Source: Nocardia vulneris
Lineage (GTDB): Bacteria; Actinomycetota; Actinomycetes; Mycobacteriales; Mycobacteriaceae
NCBI RefSeq assembly: GCF_001613425.1
Contig: NZ_BDCI01000001.1
Coordinates: 248,001-312,000 of the forward strand
Direction of reading: 5' to 3'
DNA: 64,000 nt
The notes beneath the pieces were generated by a model that saw only the letters and a program-made list of their open reading frames with translations, was not told the DNA's origin and made no database searches. Within the stretch, counting starts at the first letter, position 1. Every line of letters starts with the position of its first letter. Position numbers and translations under genes: made by a program. This document shows, in pieces, positions 1 through 7,230 of the stretch.

Positions 1-150
1 CCGTGCACCGAAAATCCTTGTCATATAGGTCAGTTCCGGCGTGGGCCGAATTCCGAACGCCTTCGCGAACGGCCCGGGGACGGCCAGCGCCGCGACCCCG
101 AGGACGATCCGGCCCACCGCGAGACCGCGCAGCGCACTAGTAATTCCCAT
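1..150 (-). CDS. DUF4267/DoxX-like small membrane protein (5' part only)
   Basis: The frame opens with ATG at 150 on the minus strand and runs off the left edge, giving 50 residues. The visible part begins MGITSALRGLAVGRIVLGVA, has one hydrophobic helix (about residues 8-26), and then the PELTYMTRIFGAR pattern that I associate with DUF4267-type four-helix membrane proteins. The function of that family is unknown. The gene is not obviously in operon with the ABC transporter genes behind it, because about 66 bases separate it from the end of the ATPase gene. The assignment rests on a short N-terminal piece only. Confidence 0.55.
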   Translation of the reverse strand, partial: MGITSALRGLAVGRIVLGVAALAVPGPFAKAFGIRPTPELTYMTRIFGAR

Positions 151-216
151 ACCCCGAGCCTGCCCCGGCGCACCCCACCGGGTCGATTACCCCTGAGGTA
201 ATCGACCCGCCCGACC

Positions 217-1557
217 CTAGGCGGTCCAGCGGCCGCGGACGCCGGCGAAGACCTTGGCGGCGGGGTCGGCGGTGATCTTGTCGGAGTCGGTGTCGTAGTC
301 GTAGAGCTCGGCGTAGCGGCCCCAGTCGATGGCGATGTCGAGTTGGCGGCGGGCGTCCTCGGGGCCGAAGCCGCGGCGCAGCAGGTCGAGGAAGAAGCCG
401 GCGCGCAGGCTGCCGTCGGAGCTGCCCGCCAGGCCCTTGCAGATGGTGCGGACCAGCGGGGCGCGATGGCGGGCCTGCTCGGCGAAGATGCGCTTGCTCT
501 CCTGGATGTCGGCGCTGGTGAACGCCGTGCCGATCTCGGTGAGCAGGACATCGCCGTCCTCGACGGTGCTGAAGCCGAGCAGCTCGGCGGCGTCGACCAG
601 GGGGAGCAGATCGTCGATCTCGAAGTTGAGTTCGTCGGCGATATCGGGCAGATCGGCCCGCCCGCCGCCGGCGTAGACCAGTTCGACCAGGCCGGCGAGC
701 CCGCCGACCGAGGCGTCGGGCAGCGGTTGGGCGGTGGGTGTGGCCTTGTCCGGTCCGGTGACGACCGGCTCGGTATCCCGCCCGGTCAGCAGACCGTAGA
801 TCTGATCGACCATGGCCTCGAACCACGGCGCCCGCCGATCGCGCGGACGCGGGTGCGATACCGCGATCTCGGCGATGATCCGTCCCGGATTGGCGCCGAG
901 CACGAGCACCCGGTCGGCCAACTGCACCGCCTCTTCGATGTTGTGCGTGACGACGCAGATCGCCTTGGTGGGGAAATCGTCGGTGGCCCAGAGATTTACG
1001 AGCTCGGTGCGCAGGTTCTCCGCGGTCAGCACGTCGAGCGCGGAGAACGGTTCGTCCATCAGCAGCAGATCCGGTTCGAGCACCAGCGCCCGGGCGAACC
1101 CGACCCGCTGGCGCATACCGCCGGAAAGCTCCTTGGGATAGGCGGATTCGAAGCCGTCGAGACCGATCATGTCGATGGCGGCGAGCGCGCGCTGCTTACG
1201 TTCGGCGGGTGCCACATTCCGTGCCGCGAGTCCGAGCTCGACGTTGTCCTGCACGGTGAGCCACGGCATCAGCGCGAAGGACTGAAAAACCAGCGCCGCA
1301 CCGGGGTTGCTGCCGTTCAGCGGGGTGCCCCGGTATCGGACCTCGCCGTCGGACGGTGCGATGAGTCCGGCGATGATGCGCAGCAGCGTGGACTTGCCTG
1401 AACCCGAACGCCCCAGCAGCGCCACGATTTCGCCGCTGCGCAGTTGCAGATCGATGCCGTCCAGCACCCGCAGCTCGTCGCCCGCGGCGCCGGTGAACCG
1501 CTTGCCGACCGCGGCGATGTCGAGCAGGACTTCGGCAGTGGGGGTGGACGTGGTCAT
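217..1557 (-). CDS. ABC transporter ATP-binding protein with C-terminal AAA-associated domain
   Basis: A 446-residue ATPase of the nitrate/sulfonate/taurine-type ABC family. Walker A GRSGSGKS is at residues 49-56, the signature LSGGMRQR at 144-151 and Walker B LLLMDEP at 164-170. The last ~140 residues (about 300-440) match the AAA-associated C-terminal domain found on a subset of these ATPases. The ATG is preceded by a strong AGGAGG ribosome site about 7 bases away. It lies 85 bases after the two-domain permease gene with no terminator seen between, so it should be the last gene of the M-box-led mgtC operon. No substrate-binding protein gene is present nearby and the substrate cannot be read from sequence. 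Confidence 0.9.
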   Translation of the reverse strand: MTTSTPTAEVLLDIAAVGKRFTGAAGDELRVLDGIDLQLRSGEIVALLGRSGSGKSTLLRIIAGLIAPSDGEVRYRGTPLNGSNPGAALVFQSFALMPWLTVQDNVELGLAARNVAPAERKQRALAAIDMIGLDGFESAYPKELSGGMRQRVGFARALVLEPDLLLMDEPFSALDVLTAENLRTELVNLWATDDFPTKAICVVTHNIEEAVQLADRVLVLGANPGRIIAEIAVSHPRPRDRRAPWFEAMVDQIYGLLTGRDTEPVVTGPDKATPTAQPLPDASVGGLAGLVELVYAGGGRADLPDIADELNFEIDDLLPLVDAAELLGFSTVEDGDVLLTEIGTAFTSADIQESKRIFAEQARHRAPLVRTICKGLAGSSDGSLRAGFFLDLLRRGFGPEDARRQLDIAIDWGRYAELYDYDTDSDKITADPAAKVFAGVRGRWTA

Positions 1558-1642
1558 GAGCGACCTCCTGTCGAGCGAAGAGCGAACCGGCCCAGATCAT
1601 TTCGCGGATGGACCGGTGAAAGAGCAAGCGTCCGTGCGGTGC

Positions 1643-3379
1643 TCACAGCGAGTACCTCCGCTGCGCCAGTGCGTAGAGCCGCCGCCAGAACAGCCGGTTG
1701 ATGCCGACCACGTAGATGCTCATGACCAGCACTCCGATCAGGATCCGCGGTGAGTCACCGACGGTGGTCGCCTCGTGGATGTAGGAACCGAGTCCGGCGG
1801 CGACCAGGGTGGTCGAGCCGTAGTCGACGACCTCGGAGACGATGGACGCGTTCCACGCACCGCCGGCCGCGGTGATCCCGCCGGTCACATAGCTGGGGAA
1901 GATGGCGGGCAGAATCAGCCTGCGCCACCACAGTTTTCGCGGGAGTTGCAGGTTGGCGGCGGCCTCGCGCAGATCGGTCGGCACCGCGCTGGCCCCGGCG
2001 ATGACGTTGAACAGGATGTACCACTGCGCCCCGAGCGCCATCAGGAGGGTGCCCGCCCAGTTCAGGCTGGCTCCGCTCCAGACGAGCACGGCGGTGATGA
2101 ACGGGAACAGGAAGTTGGCGGGGAAGCTGGCCAGTACCTGCACGACCGGCTGGGCGAGCCGGGAAACTTTGGGGTTCAACCCGATCCACACCCCGACGGG
2201 CACCCACACCACGGTCGCGAGCACCAGCAGCACCACCACCCGGAGCAGGGTCAGGAAGCCGAGCCCGAACGCGTGCCCGACTTCGCCGAATCCGGCGGTC
2301 GAGTCGATGTAGCCGACCACCCGGTAGGCCCCGTAGGCCACGGCGACCGCGATCACCGCGGCGAACACCAGATCGCCGGCCCGACGCCGCAGCGGCGAGC
2401 TGTGCAGCGGGTATTCGGCGAGCCCGAACACGCTCATCATCCGATCCAGCGGTGCGACCAACGGGCCGAACACCTTGCCGAGCAGCAGTGGAATGTGCGA
2501 GCGCCGCAACAGGTTCAGCACGATGCTGCGCGGTGCGTCGGCCGCGCCGGTGTCCTCGACCCGGAAGCGCTCGGCCCAGGCGGTGAGCGGTCGCCAGAAC
2601 AGGAAGTTCACCCCGACCACCATCAGGACCATCACGCCGATCGCGATGAACACCTTGCCGAGATCGCCGTCCGCGGTCGCCGTGGCGACATAGGAGCCGA
2701 TACCGGGCAACGCGTACTCGTGGTTGTTGACGCTGATCGCCTCGGACGCGACCAGGAAGAACCAGCCGCCGCCGAAGCTCATCATGCCGTTCCAGACCAG
2801 CGGGATCATGCCGCTGGGCGCGTCGACCCGCCAGAACCGTTGCCAGCGTGACAGTCTCAGGTTGCGCGACGCCTCGTCCAGCTCGCGCGGCTGCGCGGCC
2901 AGGCTGTGGTAGAACGCGAACGCCATGTTCCATGCCTGCGAGGTGAAAATGGCGAAGATGGAAGCGCTTTCGAGACCGAGCTGCGAGCCGGGGAACAGCG
3001 CGATGAACCCGGCCACGGTGATCGAGAGAAAGCCGAGGATCGGCACCGACTGCAGGATGTCCAGCAGCGGCAGCAGCACCGCGCGGGCCCGCCGCAGCCG
3101 GGCGGCCGCGGTCGCGTAGACGAAGGTGAACAGGATCGAGAGCCCGAGTGCGGCGAACATGCGCAGCAGCGACCGGGCCGCGTAGTAGGGGAGTTGATCC
3201 GGATCGGTGGACACCGTGGCGGGCGCCGCGGCCTGGTCGAACGGCACGTTCGCGCTCGCGGAGACCCGCACGATCAGCCAGACCAGGACCGCCGCGCCGA
3301 CGAAGACGACGACATCGGCGTACCGGTTGCGGGGCCGGTCGAGCGCGGCCCCGGCGGGGTAGGAGCGCAACAGCGTCAT
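1643..3379 (-). CDS. ABC transporter permease, two fused permease domains
   Basis: A 578-residue integral membrane protein made of two homologous BPD_transp_1-type permease halves (roughly residues 90-290 and 350-570), each with several membrane segments. It is the usual partner of AAA-associated ABC ATPases, here encoded immediately downstream. I chose the ATG at 3379 because it overlaps the mgtC stop codon (ATGA), which implies translational coupling. A longer open frame upstream lies inside mgtC in another frame and is not convincing as coding. The transported substrate is unknown. Being cotranscribed with mgtC behind a magnesium riboswitch suggests a role in divalent-cation or low-Mg adaptation, which is inference. 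Confidence 0.88.
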   Translation of the reverse strand: MTLLRSYPAGAALDRPRNRYADVVVFVGAAVLVWLIVRVSASANVPFDQAAAPATVSTDPDQLPYYAARSLLRMFAALGLSILFTFVYATAAARLRRARAVLLPLLDILQSVPILGFLSITVAGFIALFPGSQLGLESASIFAIFTSQAWNMAFAFYHSLAAQPRELDEASRNLRLSRWQRFWRVDAPSGMIPLVWNGMMSFGGGWFFLVASEAISVNNHEYALPGIGSYVATATADGDLGKVFIAIGVMVLMVVGVNFLFWRPLTAWAERFRVEDTGAADAPRSIVLNLLRRSHIPLLLGKVFGPLVAPLDRMMSVFGLAEYPLHSSPLRRRAGDLVFAAVIAVAVAYGAYRVVGYIDSTAGFGEVGHAFGLGFLTLLRVVVLLVLATVVWVPVGVWIGLNPKVSRLAQPVVQVLASFPANFLFPFITAVLVWSGASLNWAGTLLMALGAQWYILFNVIAGASAVPTDLREAAANLQLPRKLWWRRLILPAIFPSYVTGGITAAGGAWNASIVSEVVDYGSTTLVAAGLGSYIHEATTVGDSPRILIGVLVMSIYVVGINRLFWRRLYALAQRRYSL

Positions 3380-4095
3380 GCCTGCGTTCCCTTCGCTTCG
3401 GCGGTGCCCGCGATGTGCCAGCCGACGCTGGTCACCGACGGCTCCAGGCTCAGCCTGCTGACGGCGGATTCCATCTGCCGATCGTCGCGCTGATCGCCGA
3501 ACAGTTCGGCGCGCACCTCGACCCGGCCCGGCGTGCCGGTGTTCGCACTGGAGATCGAGACGAGCTGAAAGTCGGTGCGCGTCAACGCTTGTACGAGCAG
3601 GGCCCGGACGTGCGCCTCGTTGTCGTCGTTGGTGACGGCGGCGAACGCGTAGGACGCGGGCTGTTCGCCGCCCGCCTCGGGCTGCCGGTCGACGGCGCGT
3701 CCGGCGGCGCGCAGCGCGATGTTGACCACGACCACCGCCACGGTGCCCGCCGCGGCCGTGCTGTACATTCCGGCGCCGGCGAGCGCGCCGACGGCGGCCG
3801 CGCACCACAGCGTCGCCGCGGTGTTGAGGCCGCGCACGTTGAGCCCGTCGCGGATGATGACACCCGCGCCGAGGAAGCCGATGCCGGACACGATCTGCGC
3901 GGCGACCCGGGTCGGGTCGGCGGTGCCGCCCGCGAAGCCGTGCGCCGAGAGCAGCACGAACAGGGTGGCCCCGGCGGCGACCAGCGCGTTGGTGCGCAGG
4001 CCCGCCATCCGGGCGCGGTATTGCCGTTCGAAGCCGATGGCCGCGCCCAGACCGACGCCGGTGAGCAGCCGGAGGATCATTTCCACTGTTGTCAT
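3376..4095 (-). CDS. mgtC: MgtC/SapB-family membrane protein
   Basis: A 239-residue MgtC/SapB-family protein. The N-terminal half holds about four membrane helices and the family pattern GFERQYRARMAGLRTNALVA near residue 20, and the C-terminal soluble part (about 150-239) is ACT-like. MgtC proteins support growth under magnesium limitation and, in pathogens, survival in macrophages by acting on the F-type ATP synthase. The ATG at 4095 is preferred because AGGAG sits 7 bases upstream; a TTG 18 bases earlier is also possible. The leader is about 440 bases long and contains an M-box riboswitch and a proline-rich short reading frame. The stop codon overlaps the start of the ABC permease gene. Confidence 0.93.
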   Translation of the reverse strand: MTTVEMILRLLTGVGLGAAIGFERQYRARMAGLRTNALVAAGATLFVLLSAHGFAGGTADPTRVAAQIVSGIGFLGAGVIIRDGLNVRGLNTAATLWCAAAVGALAGAGMYSTAAAGTVAVVVVNIALRAAGRAVDRQPEAGGEQPASYAFAAVTNDDNEAHVRALLVQALTRTDFQLVSISSANTGTPGRVEVRAELFGDQRDDRQMESAVSRLSLEPSVTSVGWHIAGTAEAKGTQA

Positions 4096-4137
4096 GACCG
4101 CACTCCTGAACAATCAGCGCCGCCCGCCCGTGGCCGC

Positions 4138-4155
4138 GCCGAGCCGATGCTCGGC
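4138..4155 (-). promoter_or_regulatory. Hairpin just after the leader-peptide stop
   Basis: GCCGAGC and GCTCGGC form a perfect 7-bp stem around a 4-base loop. It begins about five bases downstream of the proline-rich leader frame's stop codon and about 43 bases before the mgtC start. An alternative 5-6-bp pairing (AGCCGA/TCGGCT) is possible, so the element could change conformation as ribosomes pass. No run of T follows, so it is not a standard terminator. A role in attenuation is inference. Confidence 0.45.
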
Positions 4156-4159
4156 TAGG

Positions 4160-4270
4160 TCACGGGGTTGCCGCGAGGGTATGCCGCGGTGGCCGCCTTC
4201 GGAACGCTGGCGGGGTGGTCGCTGGGTGAATAATGGGCAAACTGGTATTCGGACTGTTACCGCCGGGCAT
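4160..4270 (-). CDS. Proline-rich leader peptide between M-box and mgtC
   Basis: A 36-residue frame starts at ATG 4270, preceded by GGGAGGTGA at ideal spacing, and stops at 4160, some 64 bases before mgtC. Nine of its 36 residues are proline, including PP pairs at residues 20-21 and 27-28 (for example IIHPATTPPAF and RRRPPRH). Proline-rich leader peptides such as MgtL and MgtP in Salmonella control Mg2+-transport genes because ribosomes slow at proline codons when charged tRNA or Mg2+ is low. The position, ribosome site and composition suggest an analogous device. This peptide is not one I recognise by name, and translation is unproven. Confidence 0.6.
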   Translation of the reverse strand: MPGGNSPNTSLPIIHPATTPPAFRRRPPRHTLAATP

Positions 4271-4351
4271 CCGGCTCACCTCCCTCGCCTCTCGGCACAC
4301 GGCATCCACCGAGCGTCATGACTTGATCGTTGCAGAGCACAGCAGGGGAAC

Positions 4352-4367
4352 CCGGCAAAAACGCCGG
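4352..4367 (-). promoter_or_regulatory. Candidate expression-platform hairpin of the M-box
   Basis: Immediately downstream of the riboswitch core, the minus strand carries CCGGC-GTTTTT-GCCGG, a 5-bp stem with a U-rich loop. It lacks a trailing T-run, so it may be part of a Rho-dependent or alternative-pairing platform rather than an intrinsic terminator. Confidence 0.35.
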
Positions 4368-4375
4368 TGGGCACC

Positions 4376-4534
4376 CCTCCTCGTAAGACCTTTGGCACTT
4401 CACGGCGTGAACCCGGCGGACCGGGAGCCAATCGGGATCACCCCTTAAGCCGGGGAGATCTGTCCTGACCCGGGGCGTCTCTCGACGTTCGGGGTCGCTG
4501 GCCTGTTTCCGTGAAGGAGCCTCAGCGAACGATC
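4376..4534 (-). promoter_or_regulatory. M-box (ykoK-type) Mg2+ riboswitch
   Basis: Read on the minus strand, the leader holds the conserved M-box blocks in the right order: CTGAGGCTCCT (4515-4525), GTCGAGAGACG (4476-4486), GGGGTGATCC (4435-4444) and GTGCCAAAGGTCTTACG (4382-4398). M-box RNAs fold when Mg2+ is plentiful and switch off downstream magnesium-transport genes. The downstream genes are a proline-rich leader peptide, mgtC and an ABC permease/ATPase pair, so all should be induced by low Mg2+. The limits are approximate, set by the outer conserved pairing regions. Confidence 0.9.
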
Positions 4535-4641
4535 GGCACCTTGCGGTGGCCAGTAAACACCCGAATGGAAACGTTGGCAACCCGATGTGATCGCGGTCGC
4601 AGTGCCCAATCCTGTTGTGCCTGAGCCGCGCACGCGGCGAA

Positions 4642-5271
4642 TCAGGCGCGGTACATCGCGCGGTACGCGGTGAGCACCGCGACGCAGTGGTCGACGATCT
4701 CGTCGCGGGTGGCGCGCAGCGAGCCGTTCAGCCAGGCGGAGAACATGCCCGCGTTGCCGCTGGCCATGGTGACCGCGGCGAGCCTGCGTTTGACCGGGTC
4801 GTCGATGTGGGCGAACAGGTGGTCCTGCATCAACCGGGTGAATTCGGGCATCACCGAGATGGTGGTCTGCCCGAGGCCGGTGCTGGAGTACGGCTCGACC
4901 AGGAACAGCCGGGATTTGCGGGGATCGGCGAGCACCTTGTCGACCAGGATCTGGGCCAGCTCGCGATCCCGGGACGGCTCGTCGGCCGCGGCGAACGCGG
5001 TCATCGGCTGCAGGAATTCCTCGGCGACTTGGCGGTAGAGCACGTCGAGCAGTTCGTCTCGGCTGCTGAAGCTTTCGTAGAAATAGCGGTCGGTGAGATT
5101 GGCTCGGCGACAGACCGCGCGCATCGTCACCCCGCTGGCGCCCGCCTCGCCGATCAGATCGAGCGCGGCCTCGAGTAGCGCGCCGCGGCGCGCCTCCCGG
5201 CGTTCGGTGAGGGTCGTGCCGCCCCAGATCCGTGGGCCCGCGTCGTCGTCTGATTCCTGGCCTGATTGCAC
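4642..5271 (-). CDS. TetR-family transcriptional regulator
   Basis: A 209-residue TetR-type repressor. The helix-turn-helix lies at about residues 30-75 and includes ASGVTMRAVCRRANLTDRYF. The C-terminal ligand domain is unassigned. The reading frame begins at GTG 5271 with only a weak ribosome site, so the first ~20 residues are uncertain and an internal start is possible. It sits downstream of a small secreted-protein gene on the same strand but beyond a strong hairpin, and just upstream (on the map) of the M-box leader, so it is probably transcribed alone. Its target is not evident. Confidence 0.85.
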   Translation of the reverse strand: MQSGQESDDDAGPRIWGGTTLTERREARRGALLEAALDLIGEAGASGVTMRAVCRRANLTDRYFYESFSSRDELLDVLYRQVAEEFLQPMTAFAAADEPSRDRELAQILVDKVLADPRKSRLFLVEPYSSTGLGQTTISVMPEFTRLMQDHLFAHIDDPVKRRLAAVTMASGNAGMFSAWLNGSLRATRDEIVDHCVAVLTAYRAMYRA

Positions 5272-5325
5272 GGCACCACATTAGTGCCTGGTCGCCCCCG
5301 GCAACGGCGACCCGCGACGCGGCCG

Positions 5326-5361
5326 GACGACCGGCCCACCGGTATCGGCGGGCCGGTCGTC
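5326..5361 (-). terminator. Terminator-like hairpin after the secreted protein gene
   Basis: GACGACCGGCCC and GGGCCGGTCGTC form a perfect 12-bp stem around a 12-base loop. It starts about 28 bases downstream of the stop codon of the secreted-protein gene (5389-5796). There is no clear T-run, as is common in actinobacteria. Confidence 0.6.
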
Positions 5362-5388
5362 ACCGGGCTTGCGACTCGCTCGATGCGA

Positions 5389-5796
5389 TCAGGGCAACAC
5401 CAGGCACGCGAAGCCCAGGTTGACACCGGTGCCGACGGTCGCCTGGGTCGAGACGAACTCGCCCTCGTTGCGCACCGCGTAGACGGTGTGATTGCCGGGG
5501 ACCAGCGGCGTCCACTTCGCGGTCACGGTGCCGGAGCTGGGGACCGTGATCCAGCCGCCGGGATCGAAGGTGCCGGTGGGATCGAAGAAGCCGACGACGT
5601 CGCCGGGTGTCGCGGTGGCCGTGGCGATGTAGGTGCAACTCGTGCCGAAGGCGGTGGAGCTGCCGAAGCTCAGTCCGGGCGCCACACCGACGGCGTTGAC
5701 CGTCGCGGGCGCGGCCGGTGCGGCGACCACCAGGGCCGCGGACACGGCGCCGAACGAGGTCAACGCGGCGGCGATGGATTTGTTCGAGCGGAACAT
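5389..5796 (-). CDS. Small secreted protein, Ig-like fold suspected
   Basis: A 135-residue protein with a signal peptide: MFRSNKSIAAALTSFGAVSA is followed by an Ala/Val-rich segment and an AAPAAPATVNA cleavage region. The mature part is rich in Gly, Thr and Val with regular beta-strand spacing (VGFFDPTGTFDPGGWITV, HTVYAVRN), compatible with a bacterial Ig-like beta sandwich. Two cysteines, one in TSCTY and one in FACLVLP, could form a disulfide. I chose the ATG at 5796 because it gives a proper signal peptide; the frame stays open 57 bases further up. Small Ig-like exported proteins of this kind are frequent in Nocardia, with unknown function. Confidence 0.7.
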   Translation of the reverse strand: MFRSNKSIAAALTSFGAVSAALVVAAPAAPATVNAVGVAPGLSFGSSTAFGTSCTYIATATATPGDVVGFFDPTGTFDPGGWITVPSSGTVTAKWTPLVPGNHTVYAVRNEGEFVSTQATVGTGVNLGFACLVLP

Positions 5797-5904
5797 GATG
5801 AACCATCTCTTTCGGGCATTGGCAGAGAAACTGCAGCACGGTGCTGCGCTCACCGGTAGTTTGCCTGCGATGGCCCCGGGACACGCCCGGAATCGAGCGA
5901 TGGA

Positions 5905-7230
5905 TCAGCCGCGCTCGAGCGGCAGGCCCGCGGCCCGCCACGCGGCGACCCCGCCCGCCAGACTGGTGGCGTCGTACCCGGCCTGCTGCGCGCGCGCCGC
6001 GAACCGCAGCGAGAGCTCGCCGACCGGGCACACGAACACCAGCGGCCGCGACCGCGGGAACGGAATGCCCTGGGCGAACATGTCATCGAGCTGATCGTCG
6101 CGGATATTGAGCGCGCCGGGTACATGCCCGATCCGATAGGCCATGGCGCCGCGGGTGTCGACGATGGTCGGCTTGCCGGTGCGGTCCAGTTCGGCGAGTT
6201 CGTCCGGGGACACGGTCGGGGTCGCGGTCAGTTCGGCCGAGGTCGGCGCGGTGGCGCGTGCGGCGGGCGAGAACAGGTCGGGCCTGCGCTTCTTGATATA
6301 GGACAGGTACGGTTCCAGCCGGTCGCAGACGATGAACACCGCGACGATCGGGTCGTCCGCTGGGCGCGCCGAATCCGATTCGGCGGCAAGGGTATCCAAT
6401 GCGGCCACGTAGCTCGCGCCGCTGGTCGGCCCGGCCAGGATGCCGTAGCCGGTGGCCAGGCGCAGCGTGGCGTCGACCGCGCGGGCGGCCTCGACGGTCA
6501 CGATGCTGTCGTAGAAATCGGGCTGGAACAGGCCCACCTCCCACATCTCGCTCTCCGAGCGGATACCGGGGATGAAGTCGGCGCGTTCGGAAACGACGGC
6601 GACAGTGCGCAATTCAGGGTTGTGCTTGCGCAGGTAGGTGGCGGTGCCCCTGGTCGAGCCGGTGGTGCCGAGTCCGCCGATGAGGTAGTCGACCCGGGTG
6701 ATCCCGTCGGCGGCGAGGTCCTCGTGGATCTCCCGGCCGGTGCCGTGGTGATGTGCCTCGATGTTCTTCTCGTTGGTGTACTGCGAGGCATGGTGGTACG
6801 CGCCGGGCCGCTGCGCCATGGTCGCCTCGATCACCGCGTAGACGTCGTTCGGCGTCGTCGGATCGGGGCACTCGGAAAGCCCTGGCAGCTCGACGATCTC
6901 GGTGCCGAACAGCTGGAGCAGCTCGCGCACCTCGGCGACCTTCATTCGATTGGTGACCGCGCGCAGTCCGATGCCGTGCACCGCGCCCAGGATGCGCAAC
7001 GCCTTGGCGGTATTGCCGCTCGACGCCTCGATGAAGCTCTGGCCGCGCGCCACGATATCGTCGAGCTCGTCGCGGATCATGCCCCACGCGACCCGATCCT
7101 TGACCGAGCCGAAGGGGTTGTGCGACTCCAGTTTCGCGTACAACTCGACATTGCGCAGACCGTGCACCGCCGGATCGAGGCGCAGCAGGGGAGTGTTGCC
7201 GATGAGTTCGGTGATGTGGTCGTAGCGCAT
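5905..7230 (-). CDS. Cysteine synthase-like PLP enzyme fused to a rhodanese domain
   Basis: A 441-residue fusion. Residues 1-325 are a beta-family PLP enzyme of the O-acetylserine sulfhydrylase type, with the PLP lysine K44 in NPFGSVKDR, the ASSGNTAKA phosphate loop near 69-77 and a GGLGTTGST loop. Residues about 345-441 form a rhodanese domain with active-site Cys401 (VFVCPVGE), which would carry sulfur as a persulfide. The start ATG shares its first base with the stop of the preceding decarboxylase-like gene (TGATG), so it is the last gene of a four-gene operon. The pair with the next-upstream gene resembles Y4xP/Y4yA of Rhizobium NGR234. The natural substrate is unknown, and it need not make cysteine. 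Confidence 0.85.
   Translation of the reverse strand: MRYDHITELIGNTPLLRLDPAVHGLRNVELYAKLESHNPFGSVKDRVAWGMIRDELDDIVARGQSFIEASSGNTAKALRILGAVHGIGLRAVTNRMKVAEVRELLQLFGTEIVELPGLSECPDPTTPNDVYAVIEATMAQRPGAYHHASQYTNEKNIEAHHHGTGREIHEDLAADGITRVDYLIGGLGTTGSTRGTATYLRKHNPELRTVAVVSERADFIPGIRSESEMWEVGLFQPDFYDSIVTVEAARAVDATLRLATGYGILAGPTSGASYVAALDTLAAESDSARPADDPIVAVFIVCDRLEPYLSYIKKRRPDLFSPAARATAPTSAELTATPTVSPDELAELDRTGKPTIVDTRGAMAYRIGHVPGALNIRDDQLDDMFAQGIPFPRSRPLVFVCPVGELSLRFAARAQQAGYDATSLAGGVAAWRAAGLPLERG

Noticed and set aside
3380..3808. N-terminal extension of the ABC permease frame
   Set aside because: It overlaps the mgtC coding sequence in another frame and is Arg/Gly-rich. The ATGA overlap at 3379 is a better start.
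4257..4319. A 20-residue frame overlapping the start of the proline-rich leader frame
   Set aside because: It has no good ribosome site of its own. The overlapping 36-residue frame has an ideal one and a telling composition, so I list only that.
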